From: Vesta saturnalis | Taxonomy: Eukaryota; Arthropoda; Insecta; Coleoptera; Lampyridae | Assembly: GCA_036346205.1 (NCBI GenBank) | Contig: JARFJB010002087.1 | Span: forward strand, 5,797,001 to 5,861,000 | DNA: 64,000 nucleotides | Reading direction: 5' to 3' | Shown: positions 1-9,944 of the stretch, piece after piece | How positions within the stretch are numbered: position 1 is the stretch's first letter | Layout: each line of letters begins with the position of its first letter | The notes under the pieces: generated by a model | What the model saw: the letters and a program-made list of their open reading frames with translations, nothing else | Database searches by the model: none | What the model was told of the DNA's origin: nothing | Translations under genes and position numbers: made by a program

Positions 1-718
1 TGTGATTTAAATACGGAATACATTGATTTAAGCCCTCCTTTAATACAGATTTTAATGTCTTAATGCAAATATGACTATCCATCTATACTACTCTGTTCCA
101 ATGTACCGATTCTAATTAGAATTTTACAGGGACTTGAATATGTATTTCAAATTTGAATATTGTTTATTGTTTCTGAGTTATTTCGGTAGAAAGAAAATAG
201 ACTGCACCCCTATACCTCCTTACTCCATGAGCCGATCACCACAAAAGAAGTAGTTAGGTCTTACATGTGCATACCAAATTTACCTAAACAAAAAAAAATG
301 TCTGAGATATTGCGGGCGAAGGCGTTTTCACAGATGTACAGCGACGCGTATGCACACACGCCCACGCACATTCCTATAACTTTTCCTTTACGTGGGAAAG
401 TTTAAAATTACAACACAAGTATTCTAGTTGGTTATAATCCCATTCTTGTCGAAAGCCTAACCCTCCAAATTAAAATTAAGTTCAGATAATTAAAATGCTT
501 ATCAGTTAAGATACTTTAAATATTTAATTTTATGCAATATTTCAATCTAAATCGCAGTGCGCACTGGTCAAAAACAATTGATAACATATTATTATTATTA
601 AGATATTATTAAGATTTATTTTGAATAATTTTAAAACGGTTATAAAATCATGCAAATTATGTTAAACATTTTAGTCATGGGGATTTGTGATTTCGTTCCT
701 GTCCATCAAGCTGACGTA
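1..718. other. No gene recognised
   Basis: This is AT-rich sequence with no coding, RNA or repeat signature I can name. The only reading frame over 60 codons (650-883) runs straight into the foldback element that starts at 721, so it is not a gene. If the calponin exon at 6427-6480 is real, this stretch is intron sequence. Confidence 0.6.
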
Positions 719-720
719 TA

Positions 721-2191
721 CAGGGTGTTTGGTACATCGATGCAAAGATTTAAAGGGGTGATAGAATACGTGATTTTGAGCCGATTTAAGCAAACATACC
801 CATATAAGTGTTGCCGTTTTGAGATAATACTTTTAATATTTCTTGATTTTACCGTTCTGCAAATATCGAAGTGTACAAGGTAACAAGTCTTATCGCAAAT
901 TTATACTAAGTTTTTTATTCCTTATAGTGATTGTTCATATTCTTTATCAGAAAAGCTAATATCTTGGTTCTTGCCTAGAACTTTTAAACATGAAAGTTTT
1001 AATTTGTAAGCAATCACTAAATTCAAACGTGATTTAGTCTAAAATCTTTCGTTAATTTTTTCAATTTCAGTAAAACTTCTTCAATGGTCTTTAAGATAGC
1101 ATGAATAGATTTACAAAAATTTTACAAACTGGAAAATTGAATTTAATTAAAGTACTAGGCGCATTCAAAAACGTAAAATAGCCCTTCATTATTTAGTTTA
1201 AATAGTTTAAAAAAGCAGATTTTTAGAAAATGTCCGATTTATTAAAACATTAATAGTATTATTATTGGTGTTCAAAATTAGTACTGCACGAGGCAATATT
1301 ATATTGAGTATCAAGAACCGTAAGGACGTTTACCGGTCGCCGGCCATGTTTGGAGGCTGAGCGATAGCGAATTTGGCCGGAGACCGGTACAACCCTTAAT
1401 GTTCGTGATGCTCATACTGTTTTTGCACGATTGTATTAAATTTACCACAATTGAAATCATTTCCACTAAATAAACGAAAAGTCAAAAGTGACGTTTTAAA
1501 TAGCAATGTAGATTCACTTGAAAATAAACTCGATTTTGCTAAGAAAATTTTACATTCCAGTGTTAGTGAGGTGAAAGAAATCTTGAATTCAGAAACAGTT
1601 TCTGTAAACTCAAGTACTGGGTGGAGCGATAACGCAAAACATTTTCTAAAAATCTGCTTTTTAAACTATTTAAACTAAATAATGAAGGGCTATTTTACGT
1701 TTTGGCGAATGCGCCTAGTATTTTGGTAATTAAATTCAATTTTCCAATTTGTAAATTTTTTCTAAATCTATTCATGCTATCTTAAAGACCATTGCCCAAA
1801 GAAGTTTTACTGAAATTGGAAAAAAATAACGAAAGATTTTAGACTAAATCCACGTTTGAATTTTAGTGATTGCTTTTTTACAAATTAAAACTTTCATGTT
1901 TAAGAAGTTCTAGGCAAGAACCAAAGACAGTTTAGGCTTTTCTGATAAAATAATATGAACAATCACTTCATGAGGAATAAAAAAACTTAGTATAAGTTTG
2001 CGATAAGACGGCTTATTACGCTTGTACACTTCGATATTTGCAGAAAAGCACGGTAAAATCAAGAAATATTAAAAGTGGCATTATCTCAAAAACGGTAACA
2101 CTTGGTATATAAGTATGTTTGCTTAAATCGACTCAAAATCACCTATTATATCACCCCTTTAAATATTTGCATCGATGTACCAAACACCCTG
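721..2191. mobile_element. Palindromic foldback element with ~510-550 bp inverted arms, TA-flanked
   Basis: The left arm (721-1232) and right arm (1639-2191) are inverted copies of each other along nearly their whole length. The tips read CAGGGTGTTTGGTACATCGA at 721 and its complement ending at 2191. TA lies just outside both tips (719-720 and 2192-2193), the target-site duplication of the Tc1/mariner superfamily. The arms encode no transposase, so this is a non-autonomous foldback or MITE-like derivative. The unpaired centre (1233-1638) holds a small GC-rich hairpin (1331-1345 with 1375-1389) and a 75-codon reading frame at 1451-1678 that I do not recognise. The right tip directly abuts the next element. 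Confidence 0.85.
1451..1678 (+). other. Unrecognised 75-codon open frame in the foldback loop
   Basis: This frame lies in the non-palindromic centre of the foldback element and ends inside the right arm. Its translation is rich in K, S, N, E and V, with protein-like spacing (for example DSLENKLDFAKKILHSSVSE, which could be helical), but I recognise no domain. It may be a captured fragment of other DNA or a chance frame. The upstream sequence has no clear promoter, and I would not call it a gene without homologues. Confidence 0.2.
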
Positions 2192-2194
2192 TAT

Positions 2195-2617
2195 ATATGT
2201 GTCCCAATAGTGCGTATTCGGTCGATAGCTCCTTAGCCATTAAACTTAGAAGATAAGTGTAAATGCGAAAGTTGTCTATTTTTATAAGCTGCATAATCTA
2301 AAAATAGTTTGGTTTCTACAGGGTGTAATATAAAAGCGGTACAATATAGAACTTTTGATTTTTAAATAGAACACCCTATATATTATTTTATTTTTCGATT
2401 CTCCTTATAATTTTACATCTTTTTTATAAGAATTACTTACAAGCTAAATCTTACAGTTTTTGAGATATTTACAAAGTTATCTAAAAACTGACATTTTTAT
2501 GTAGTAGTTCAAGTAAGCGTATCTCAGATATTTTTAAAGATAAAAAAATAATATTTGGCATATAATTTATTCATACATGAGCTTACTTTAATCTATTGTC
2601 AAAATTGGATTTCAATA
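2195..2617. mobile_element. Left arm of a second palindromic TIR family (mate at 21089-21510)
   Basis: This ~423 bp block is the reverse complement of 21089-21510 along its whole length with scattered differences. The outer tip is close to GTGTCCCAATAG; the mate has the fuller tip, complement of CAGGGTGTCCCAATAG. The inner edge abuts a mariner-type tip (CAGAGTGATCCC, 2620), and the mate has the mirror arrangement (21085). Inside the arm at 2319-2378 is a 60 bp unit bounded by CAGGGTGT and ACACCCT with TA-like flanks. There is no coding capacity. Confidence 0.8.
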
Positions 2618-2619
2618 TA

Positions 2620-3631
2620 CAGAGTGATCCCAAAAATTAATTCAATAACATAAATTTGAAAATGCTATAGCTTCATTTTTTTAAATGGCACACCCTATAT
2701 GTTTTTAATGCCTTGTCTTCGTTTATTAATCGGCTTTCATTTCTGTTAAATATGTTCTATACCCATCTCTAATAGTTTCGGAGATATTTAAATTTGTTCA
2801 ATTTTTTTCGTGATAACACTGAAGAAGAGTAAAATTAGTCGGTCAAAGCAAGCTATGAATACATAAGAAACTAAAAAACATATTAACTGAAATACAAACA
2901 CTTAAAATTATAATAAATGATCAATGTGACCACCATTTTGTTGCTGGCAAACCTGAAGTCTTTGAATAAAAATGCTATATCTTCATTTTTTTAAATGGCA
3001 CACCCTATATGTTTTTAATGCCTTGTCTTCGTTTATTAATCGGCTTTCATTTCTGTTAAATATGTTCTATACCCATCTCTAATAGTTTCGGAGATATTTA
3101 AATTTGTTCAATTTTTTTCGTGATAACACTGAAGAAGAGTAAAATTAGTCGGTCAAAGCAAGCTATGAATACATAAGAAACTAAAAAACATATTAACTGA
3201 AATACAAACACTTAAAATTATAATAAATGATCAATGTGACCACCATTTTGTTGCTGGCAAACATGAAGTCTTTGAATAAACGGGTGATCACAAAAATTAA
3301 TTCAACAACGTAAATTTGAAAATGCTATATCTTCATTTTTGTAAATAGCACACCCTATATTTTTTAACGCATTGTCTTCGTGTATTAGTAGGCTTTAATT
3401 TCTATTAAATATGTTCTATACCTATCTCTAATATTTTCGGAGATATTTAAGTTTGTTCAATTTTTTTCGTTGATAACACATGAAGAAGAGTAACATTAGT
3501 TGGTCAAAGCAAGCTATGAATACATAAGAAACTAAAAAACATATTAACTGAAATACAAACTATTAAAATTATAATAAATGTTCAATGTGACCACCATTTT
3601 GTTGCTAGCAAACATGAAGTCTTTGAATAAA
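2620..3631. repeat. Triplicated 310 bp transposon 3' end
   Basis: Three head-to-tail copies of a ~310 bp unit lie at 2661-2970, 2971-3280 and 3321-3631. The first two are almost identical (I see only about two differences), so that duplication is recent. The third is more diverged and is the one joined to the transposase gene at 3569-4513. A tip-like sequence (GGTGATCACAAAAATTAATT) recurs at about 3282 before unit 3, and a similar tip precedes unit 1 at 2620. Each unit carries, on the minus strand, the last codons of the transposase (...QQNGGHIEHLL then stop) plus the 3' untranslated and subterminal DNA. Confidence 0.85.
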
Positions 3632-4513
3632 CGACAAATTTACTTTTCGTAACGTGGGAACATTTATATTTTGAATGACGTCTCTAATTATTGCCTTCAT
3701 ATCATTTACAGTCGTTTGGAGGAGTTTGATAAGACTTTTTCTTTAATTCAACCCCAAAGAAAAAAGTCCAGCTTTTTCAAGTCAGGCGATCTTGCAGGCT
3801 AGGAGATCGGCCCTCCTCTTCCAATCCATTTGTTTTGAAACTGGATATTTAAATAATTTCTAACGTTTCTGCTAAAATGCGGAAGAGCGCCATCTAATTG
3901 CAGCCACATTTCTCTAAGGGTTTGTAAAGGTAAATCTTCAATAAAAGTTTCAAATTCGTTGCGCAAGAAGTTTAAAAATGAATCTCCATTGACCGTGTTT
4001 TCAAAAAAATATGGTCCTATAATTCTTTCCCCAATAATTCCGGCCCAAACATTAAGTGACCAGCGGTGTTGATGATCAAAAGGAATTATAAATCTGGGAT
4101 TCTCAGTATCGTAATAATGGAAATTATGTTTATTAACGTATCCATTTTTGTGGAAAGTAGCTTCATCAGTAAATAAGATCGTGCTAAAGTAGTTGGGTTT
4201 TTCTAAATTTTTATTTATAGCCCAATTGCAAAAGCTTAATCTATTAACTAGCGTGAGGATTTTCAATCACAGATTGAAGAACTAAACGTTCATTACTCTC
4301 GTTAATTGCGGTTCTTTCTCGTTCTAAATTGTCTTCGTAATGAATACTGCCTGTTTGCTCGAAACGCTCTTTCAATCTTGTAAATGCTGAAACTTGCGGG
4401 TGTCGTGCATTTGGAAATTTTTGCTTGTACATTCGAAGAGCTAAAAGACAATTTTTATCGCTTTCACCAAGGACGTAAATCATATTAACAAGTTCTTCTT
4501 TCGAAAAATTCAT
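3569..4513 (-). pseudogene. Mariner-superfamily DD41D transposase, decayed
   Basis: The gene would encode a cut-and-paste transposase with an N-terminal helix-turn-helix and a C-terminal DDE/D catalytic domain acting on its own inverted repeats. I place the start at 4513 (MNFSKEELVNMIYVLGE). The N-terminal DNA-binding part runs to about 4245, and the catalytic part starts near 4210 with ILFTDEATFHKNGYVN. It continues through QLDGALPHFS to GRGGPIS, where TAG at 3799-3801 replaces an expected Trp; the same frame then reads PARSPDL..LDFFLWG and another stop. Bridging the stop, 41 residues separate the last two Asp, fitting the DD41D (rosa/visitor-like) group. The linker between HTH and catalytic domain is largely missing, as about 50 expected residues are absent. 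The C-terminus (GGHIEHLL) lies in repeat unit 3. Confidence 0.85.
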
Positions 4514-4519
4514 TTTGTA

Positions 4520-6426
4520 ATTTAGGAAGTAAGTATACAATACTACACAAATATTAGCACTGTTTGACAAGTTTGATTTCTTCATTTGTTTTCGTTGATC
4601 TTTTGTTTTACGCTCTTTTGATTAAATTGCTTAATTTTACGATGAATCGTTTAAAAACATAGTTTGACCATTGAGTAAAAATTTACTCAATAGTTTGACA
4701 CAAAGCGATTATTAGATGTAGAAGTTTGATGTGTCTGGTGGATAATCGAGGTATCAAGCTCTCTACTGCAAAATCTTCAGTTCTGGAGGACAATTTAAGA
4801 GTCGTTCAAAACCACAGAATGGATGCATTTGCTCAAAAACTTACAGCAAGGCGAAAATGTAAATGTCCATTACTGTGCGGTACCAGTGACGTGGTGTATA
4901 AAATACCATGACAAATCGGTAGTCGCTTGTAGATGTTATTGAAGTTTTAGGTGTCTTACCGAATTTTCAGAAAATGATTTATAGCCCCCACCCCAAATAC
5001 AAAAATTTTAAGGGCGTGTGGCATATATGCAGTTAATGTGTAAGATATCTTCCCTCTTATCTAACTATTGCAAAAAGTTTCGATCTATAGAGCAATTCCT
5101 TGGAGTGGGTAATTTAAAATCAAACAATGGGTCCTCACAAACCTATACTGCAAACAGTAGTATAAACAATGTTTGAACTTGAAAAACGCGCCAAAAATTA
5201 ACTTTATTGTTTGCAACATGTAATCTGTTAAATTAAAACCTATACAAGAATCGATTTAATATGCAGAGGTTTAATAAAACAGCACTAATGTACGTATAAA
5301 AACAGCAAGAACATCTATTTTTGTACCTTTTGGACACATATGGAAGATATCCCTTCCCTTGCATACAAAATTAATTTAAAATACTCCATTAAATCGAAAA
5401 CTGTTGATAGCATTATAGCATTTTTGCTAGAATCATTAACTGATTGGTAACCTTCAAAGCCAAACATGTGCCACTTCTAATCAGACTGAAAGGAAACATG
5501 CCAGCAGATGTTAGGGGTTGGCTCAATTACACGGGTTAAACTATACAAACTAAACAAAAGAAAAATTATGAACCATTATAATAATTAAAGATGGAAAATA
5601 AATGAGTAAATGATGCTTCAGAGCCGTTATAAAAATAAGTTTAATAATGCCAAATATATTTAATTATTCTATTCAGAATGTTAAACATTCCTCAAATATT
5701 CAAAATATAAATAATTTATATTTTATTAATGCTGTCAACTAAATATTGCCTATTTCTAATTTTGGAAATTACCTGATTCAAATCCCCCCTCCCAAAATTG
5801 AAAAAGACAGGTGCACTTTGCCATAATACGCTTAATCACCTGTGAATCTTAAAGAACTAGGAAGGGCTCGTCTGGGTTCGTGGTTTCTTTCAAATACCCG
5901 ATACCTATTAACTCTTATTTAAAACACAAAAAATAGGGGCGGTTTAGACTGCCACATGGCCCATTAACGACTAAATTACATAATAATCTATTACTAATTC
6001 TGACAAGAGTGTAAGAATACGTGTAACAAAATATTAATAAATCATTCATCAATATGAAATCATGCTATAAAAATAAATCATTTCCTCAAACATTGTGGCT
6101 AATTAAAAAAAAATGTCCAGTATTCAAATGCAATAAAAACAAAAGCTGTGAAATTCCATTGAAGTAATCTTGTTACTAGCTTGAATATTAAGCCACGGAA
6201 CAAAAACTCGTTCTTAAACAGTGCTGCATTGATTCCGTAAGCCCTTATAGCAAACCGTTCCCTAAATTTATCGATTTAAAAGCTCCTTGACCTATTTAAC
6301 TTTACATCGCATTATCTGAACAAAATGACTTAGAGAACGTGGATAATTCCACAGAAAGGAACAATAAAAACCAACCACCTGTCACAATTCCTTATAACTA
6401 GAATATAGTAAAAAAAGTGTAATTAC
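4520..6426. other. No gene recognised; probable intron of the calponin-like gene
   Basis: I see no domain, RNA gene or obvious repeat boundary here. A 61-codon frame at 4726-4911 has no recognisable features. Because the calponin-like exon at 6427-6480 ends in a splice donor pointing this way, the stretch is best read as intron 1. I looked on the minus strand for the next calponin exon and could not find it, so it probably lies outside the window. Confidence 0.5.
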
Positions 6427-6480
6427 TTTTCTTTGGGCTTCAGCAGCAAATCCACTTTTTGTAGCTCTGTTATTTGCCAT
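6427..6480 (-). CDS. First coding exon of a calponin/transgelin-like gene (Chd64 type)
   Basis: On the minus strand, ATG at 6480 opens an 18-codon exon reading MANNRATKSGFAAEAQRK. It ends exactly at a splice donor (AAAA|GTAATT, intron beginning at 6426), giving a phase-0 junction. The peptide closely resembles the conserved N-terminus of insect Chd64/transgelin proteins, small cytoplasmic actin-binding proteins with one calponin-homology domain. The CH domain itself would begin in the next exon, which I do not find. The coding context differs from everything else here: no stops, no frameshift, and a non-repetitive setting with promoter-like sequence upstream. It is too short for standard ORF finding. 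The alternative is a chance match or a lone exon of a dead copy, but start, peptide and donor agreeing makes that less likely. Confidence 0.75.
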
Positions 6481-6611
6481 TTTTTCGCACTAAAGCACTA
6501 TTCTTTTTCACTTTTAGTAAAGATGAGTCTACCTTAAACACACTACAACGACACCGGTTTTATTCCTTCTATTGCTTTTACGAGACAAGGTTCAGTTGAG
6601 AGTTTGGTCTT

Positions 6612-6654
6612 GACTGAGTATGCGTTGGAGAAACCCCTGGCCCCTCTTTTAAAA
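6612..6654 (-). promoter_or_regulatory. Candidate core promoter of the calponin-like gene
   Basis: About 135 bp upstream of the ATG on the minus strand lies ACTCAGTC (6619-6612), a match to the arthropod initiator TCAGT, with the putative start near 6615. A TATA-like TTTTAAAA (6654-6647) sits about 32-39 bp further upstream. The region is GC-richer than its surroundings. I see no clear downstream promoter element. The assignment is inferred from motif spacing only. Confidence 0.35.
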
Positions 6655-6660
6655 CACCTT

Positions 6661-8325
6661 GATGGTACTCGCTAACCGCTGAATATTTAAACATTTACCT
6701 ATTTATATTTAAAATTAAATTTATTTAATGATAACTTATCTTATCAGTGGTACGTAATAAGAAAGGAAATGGTAATGATTGTATAAATTTCCTAGTTTTA
6801 AAAATTGAAATTTGACCTGTTGTAGTCGCTAGCTTCTTGGTATTTCTTTGTACTTTTGAATAAAATGATTTAATTACAATTCATATGTACTCTTTAGCAC
6901 TATATTAATTAGACAATTTAACATATAGCTATACAAAATCAAAATTGGGAAAGTGGTCGTTTTAACAACAAACATGATCATTTGTAAAAAAGCTGTTTAA
7001 TTCAATAACACTTTTATATATTTAATCTCACATTTTGTTACAGACGTTTACAGTTCACCAATAATTTATTGAAGTTAAAAGTTTTTATTTGGTATTTATT
7101 ATCTATTGATTTTATTCATTTCGTAGATAGATAACTATATAAGGTCATGTCTACATTATGACTATTTTATTTCAAGGAAGGTTTAGATAACAGATTTCTA
7201 ACCTTTGATGGAAACATCATTATGACCTCATTTCTATTATTTGAAAATGATTAATTACGATACAGATCAAAGTTTCTGTTTTTTTTTTAATATTGATGCA
7301 GAGTTTAAATGTAAAGTTATTTCCTTTTGCTACCTACTTAAAAACTGGTAAGTTTGATGCTGAGAATAATTTTTTACTTCCGTAAGCAAGATATACCTAC
7401 AAGTTTTTACTTGAGAAGGTTGTAGGGGCACTAATAATAATAGTCTTAATTTTGTACTCTGAGTAATTATTAAGTTTATTCCTTGCATTCATCACTTTTG
7501 AAGTGCTGAACCAAGTTAGGTGTTTACCAATGAGTAGCTTTACAAACATTAATATAATTGTTAAACAATAGAAGGATTTATCTGATTGCAAAACCATGAT
7601 TCAGAAATGCATATTACTCCATAATACTCACTTTGAATTATTAACAAAACAATACCGTTATTGAGGAAACTTTGGACATTTTTGAACATTGTGAAGTAAT
7701 ATGATTCAATATGGAATGAATCATGTTTTGTTTATTTTTTTGTTCATTTAAAAAAAGAATCTGTTGCGGTGAACACAACTTCTTATGCCTGTGTCGTAGT
7801 ATATTAGCAAATGGGGGGCACTAGTTATTCAAGTTGCCATACGGATATTTTTAACGGCTGAAATAGAAAATTAACGTCACCCATAATCGGGATTTGTTAA
7901 CAAAAAACAGCTAAATTATGAAATAAAATAGATGACGCCATTTACAGCCTGAATTCACTGTAAAGGCCCCCACATACGTCTTTCTTTTTTTGCAGTTTTA
8001 CCCGCACATCCACACACTAGGCATTGTTTCGTTCAGTTTTTCTGAAATCAAGCGTCATTATTACCATTTGATCTATGATGGATCCTACGACATTAGCAGT
8101 GACAACCGCAGTGGTTGTAAAATTAAAATGAAAAAAAACGTTCAAAATGGACTAAAGAATGGTTACTTAAACGATGACAATTTTCACACGTAAATCCTTT
8201 TAAGTTAATTATGAATAAAACCAAAAGATTGGTTAAATTATTTACGAATAGACTAAGAAACGTATTTAGAGCTGCTCACTTTAGTAACACCAATAACACA
8301 AAAGTAAGATACGTGTATGAGACAA
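6661..8325. other. Upstream flank of the calponin-like gene; no gene recognised
   Basis: This is AT-rich sequence with two short frames (7397-7597 minus, 7990-8193 plus) that show no domain or codon-level conservation I can judge. No repeat boundaries were seen until the transposon left end at about 8327. Confidence 0.5.
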
Positions 8326-8326
8326 A

Positions 8327-9650
8327 GTACAGTATTGCCCGAAATAAATAGTACTGAAGCTAAGCCGGCGGTGTCTCTATGCGCGCGCTGTCATACCCAA
8401 GTTAGCTAGTGTACACCTGTCAAGTACACCTTAAACAATTAATTAGTAGGGCCTAATTTTTAAAAATGGTGTTAAATACAGAGGAGAAAGTGTTTCTGGT
8501 AGAGCATTATTTTCGCTCATACGGAATCGGCCGACGTAATGGTGCAAGTCTGCGATACGTGTGTGATCAATTCACACAACGGTTTAATAAACCTTCTCCA
8601 AGTAATGATGTAATTGTAAAGGTTAATGAAAAGTTCAGAAATACGGGTAATGTATTATGCCAACGAAAAGGAAACTCGGGGCGTCCCAGAACAGTTAACA
8701 ATAACAATAACCATGAACGTGTTTATGAGCAGATCTTAGAAAATCCGAAAGTCAGCCAAACAAGGGCAGCGTTGCAACTTGGTTTAAAACGAACTTCCTT
8801 GCAAAGAATCCTGAAGGAGCTGGGTGCATTTTCGTATGTGATTCAGGTACTTCAACAATTACATCCTCGGGATTATCGCAGTAGAGAGGAATATTGCGCC
8901 AGAATTCTCGCGTCACAGTATGAAAATCCTGAATTTTTGAAAAATGTATGATTTTCAGACGAAGCACATTTTCATTTGTCGGGGCATGTGAATCGGCGCA
9001 CAAATCGATTTCTAGGCTTTGCCAGACCCGATGTGGTTCAAGAAGTTCCTTTACATAGTGCAAAAGTGAGTGTCTGGTGTGCAGTTTCGGGACACGGAAT
9101 CATTGGTCCACACTTCATCGTAGAGAATGGTAGGGAAATCATATTAAATCAACAGAGGTACATACAAATTTTAACACGCTTTATCCCCGATCTACGTCAA
9201 TTCTGTCGTGCACGTAATTTGGCATTTCGGGACCAATTTTTTCAGCAGGACGGGGCAACTTGCCATACTGCTGCCGCAGTTCGTCAATTTCTTCAGAGAC
9301 ATTTTACAAGCAGATTCATTTCACTATTTACTGACTTCCCTTATCTTTCACATTCTCCAGACCTCACATCTCCAGACGCATACATTTGGGGCATGGCTAA
9401 AAATACCGTTTTCAAAAGGAGACCACAAACCATCGATGAATTAAAGGATGCCGTTAGAGCCTTCTACGCAGACCTGAGACAACTCTTATTCTATAACATG
9501 ACGAGAAACTTAGTACCTCGTTATGAAGTCTGTCTTGAACGAGGAGGTGCACATTTAGAACATGTAATAAAGTGTCAATAATATGTATTTCTTAAATAAA
9601 TAAAACAATTACAAGTTCAGTACTGTTTATTTTGGGCGTCTTACCTCCAC
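8327..9650 (+). mobile_element. DD41D mariner-type transposon, nearly complete
   Basis: Imperfect terminal inverted repeats lie at about 8327-8360 and 9614-9648; both include AGTACTGAA next to an AAATAAA-like block and a GCCC motif. They enclose one transposase gene (8466-9581) with a short 5' leader and a short AT-rich 3' tail. At about 1.32 kb this is the usual size for an intact mariner-class element and the least decayed one in the window. A TA microsatellite begins right after the right end. Confidence 0.75.
8466..9581 (+). pseudogene. DD41D transposase with a DUF4817-type N-terminus, broken by one stop
   Basis: This codes for a mariner-superfamily transposase that would bind and cut its own element ends in the nucleus. 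From ATG at 8466 the frame reads EKVFLVEHYFRSYGIGRRNG, the DUF4817 type of N-terminal helix-turn-helix, then a second HTH-like region (SQTRAALQLGLKRTSLQRIL). After FLKNV a TGA at 8949-8951 stands where a Trp is expected. The same frame then continues FSDEAHFHLSGHVN (first Asp), FQQDGATCHT (second Asp) and HSPDLTSPDAYIWG (third Asp) to a stop at 9581. I count 41 residues between the second and third Asp. Total length is about 372 codons, normal for the family. I saw no other lesion, so inactivation looks recent. Confidence 0.85.
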
Positions 9651-9656
9651 ACTAAG

Positions 9657-9659
<3 letters not shown>

Positions 9660-9706
<47 letters not shown>
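9660..9706. repeat. AT dinucleotide microsatellite
   Basis: About 45 bp of uninterrupted alternating A and T lie between two TA-targeting transposons (ending near 9650 and beginning near 9712). Tc1/mariner elements insert at TA, so such runs are natural landing sites. Confidence 0.95.
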
Positions 9707-9944
9707 GTGTGATACAAAGTAGAGGGACCATTCAATAACCTCTTTATTTTAAAAAACAAAATAGTTATTGCCATGGAAAACGGAAACAACTGCTTTGTGA
9801 AGATGTTTCAGATTGTTTCACATCTTTCCAAATTAGGTTTTATATGTAATAACTGTTGTGACGGCATTTATAATTACAACGTTATTGTATGCAATTATTA
9901 GGCAACTACATAATGAATAACAGTGAAAAGGAACGTGAGTAGTT

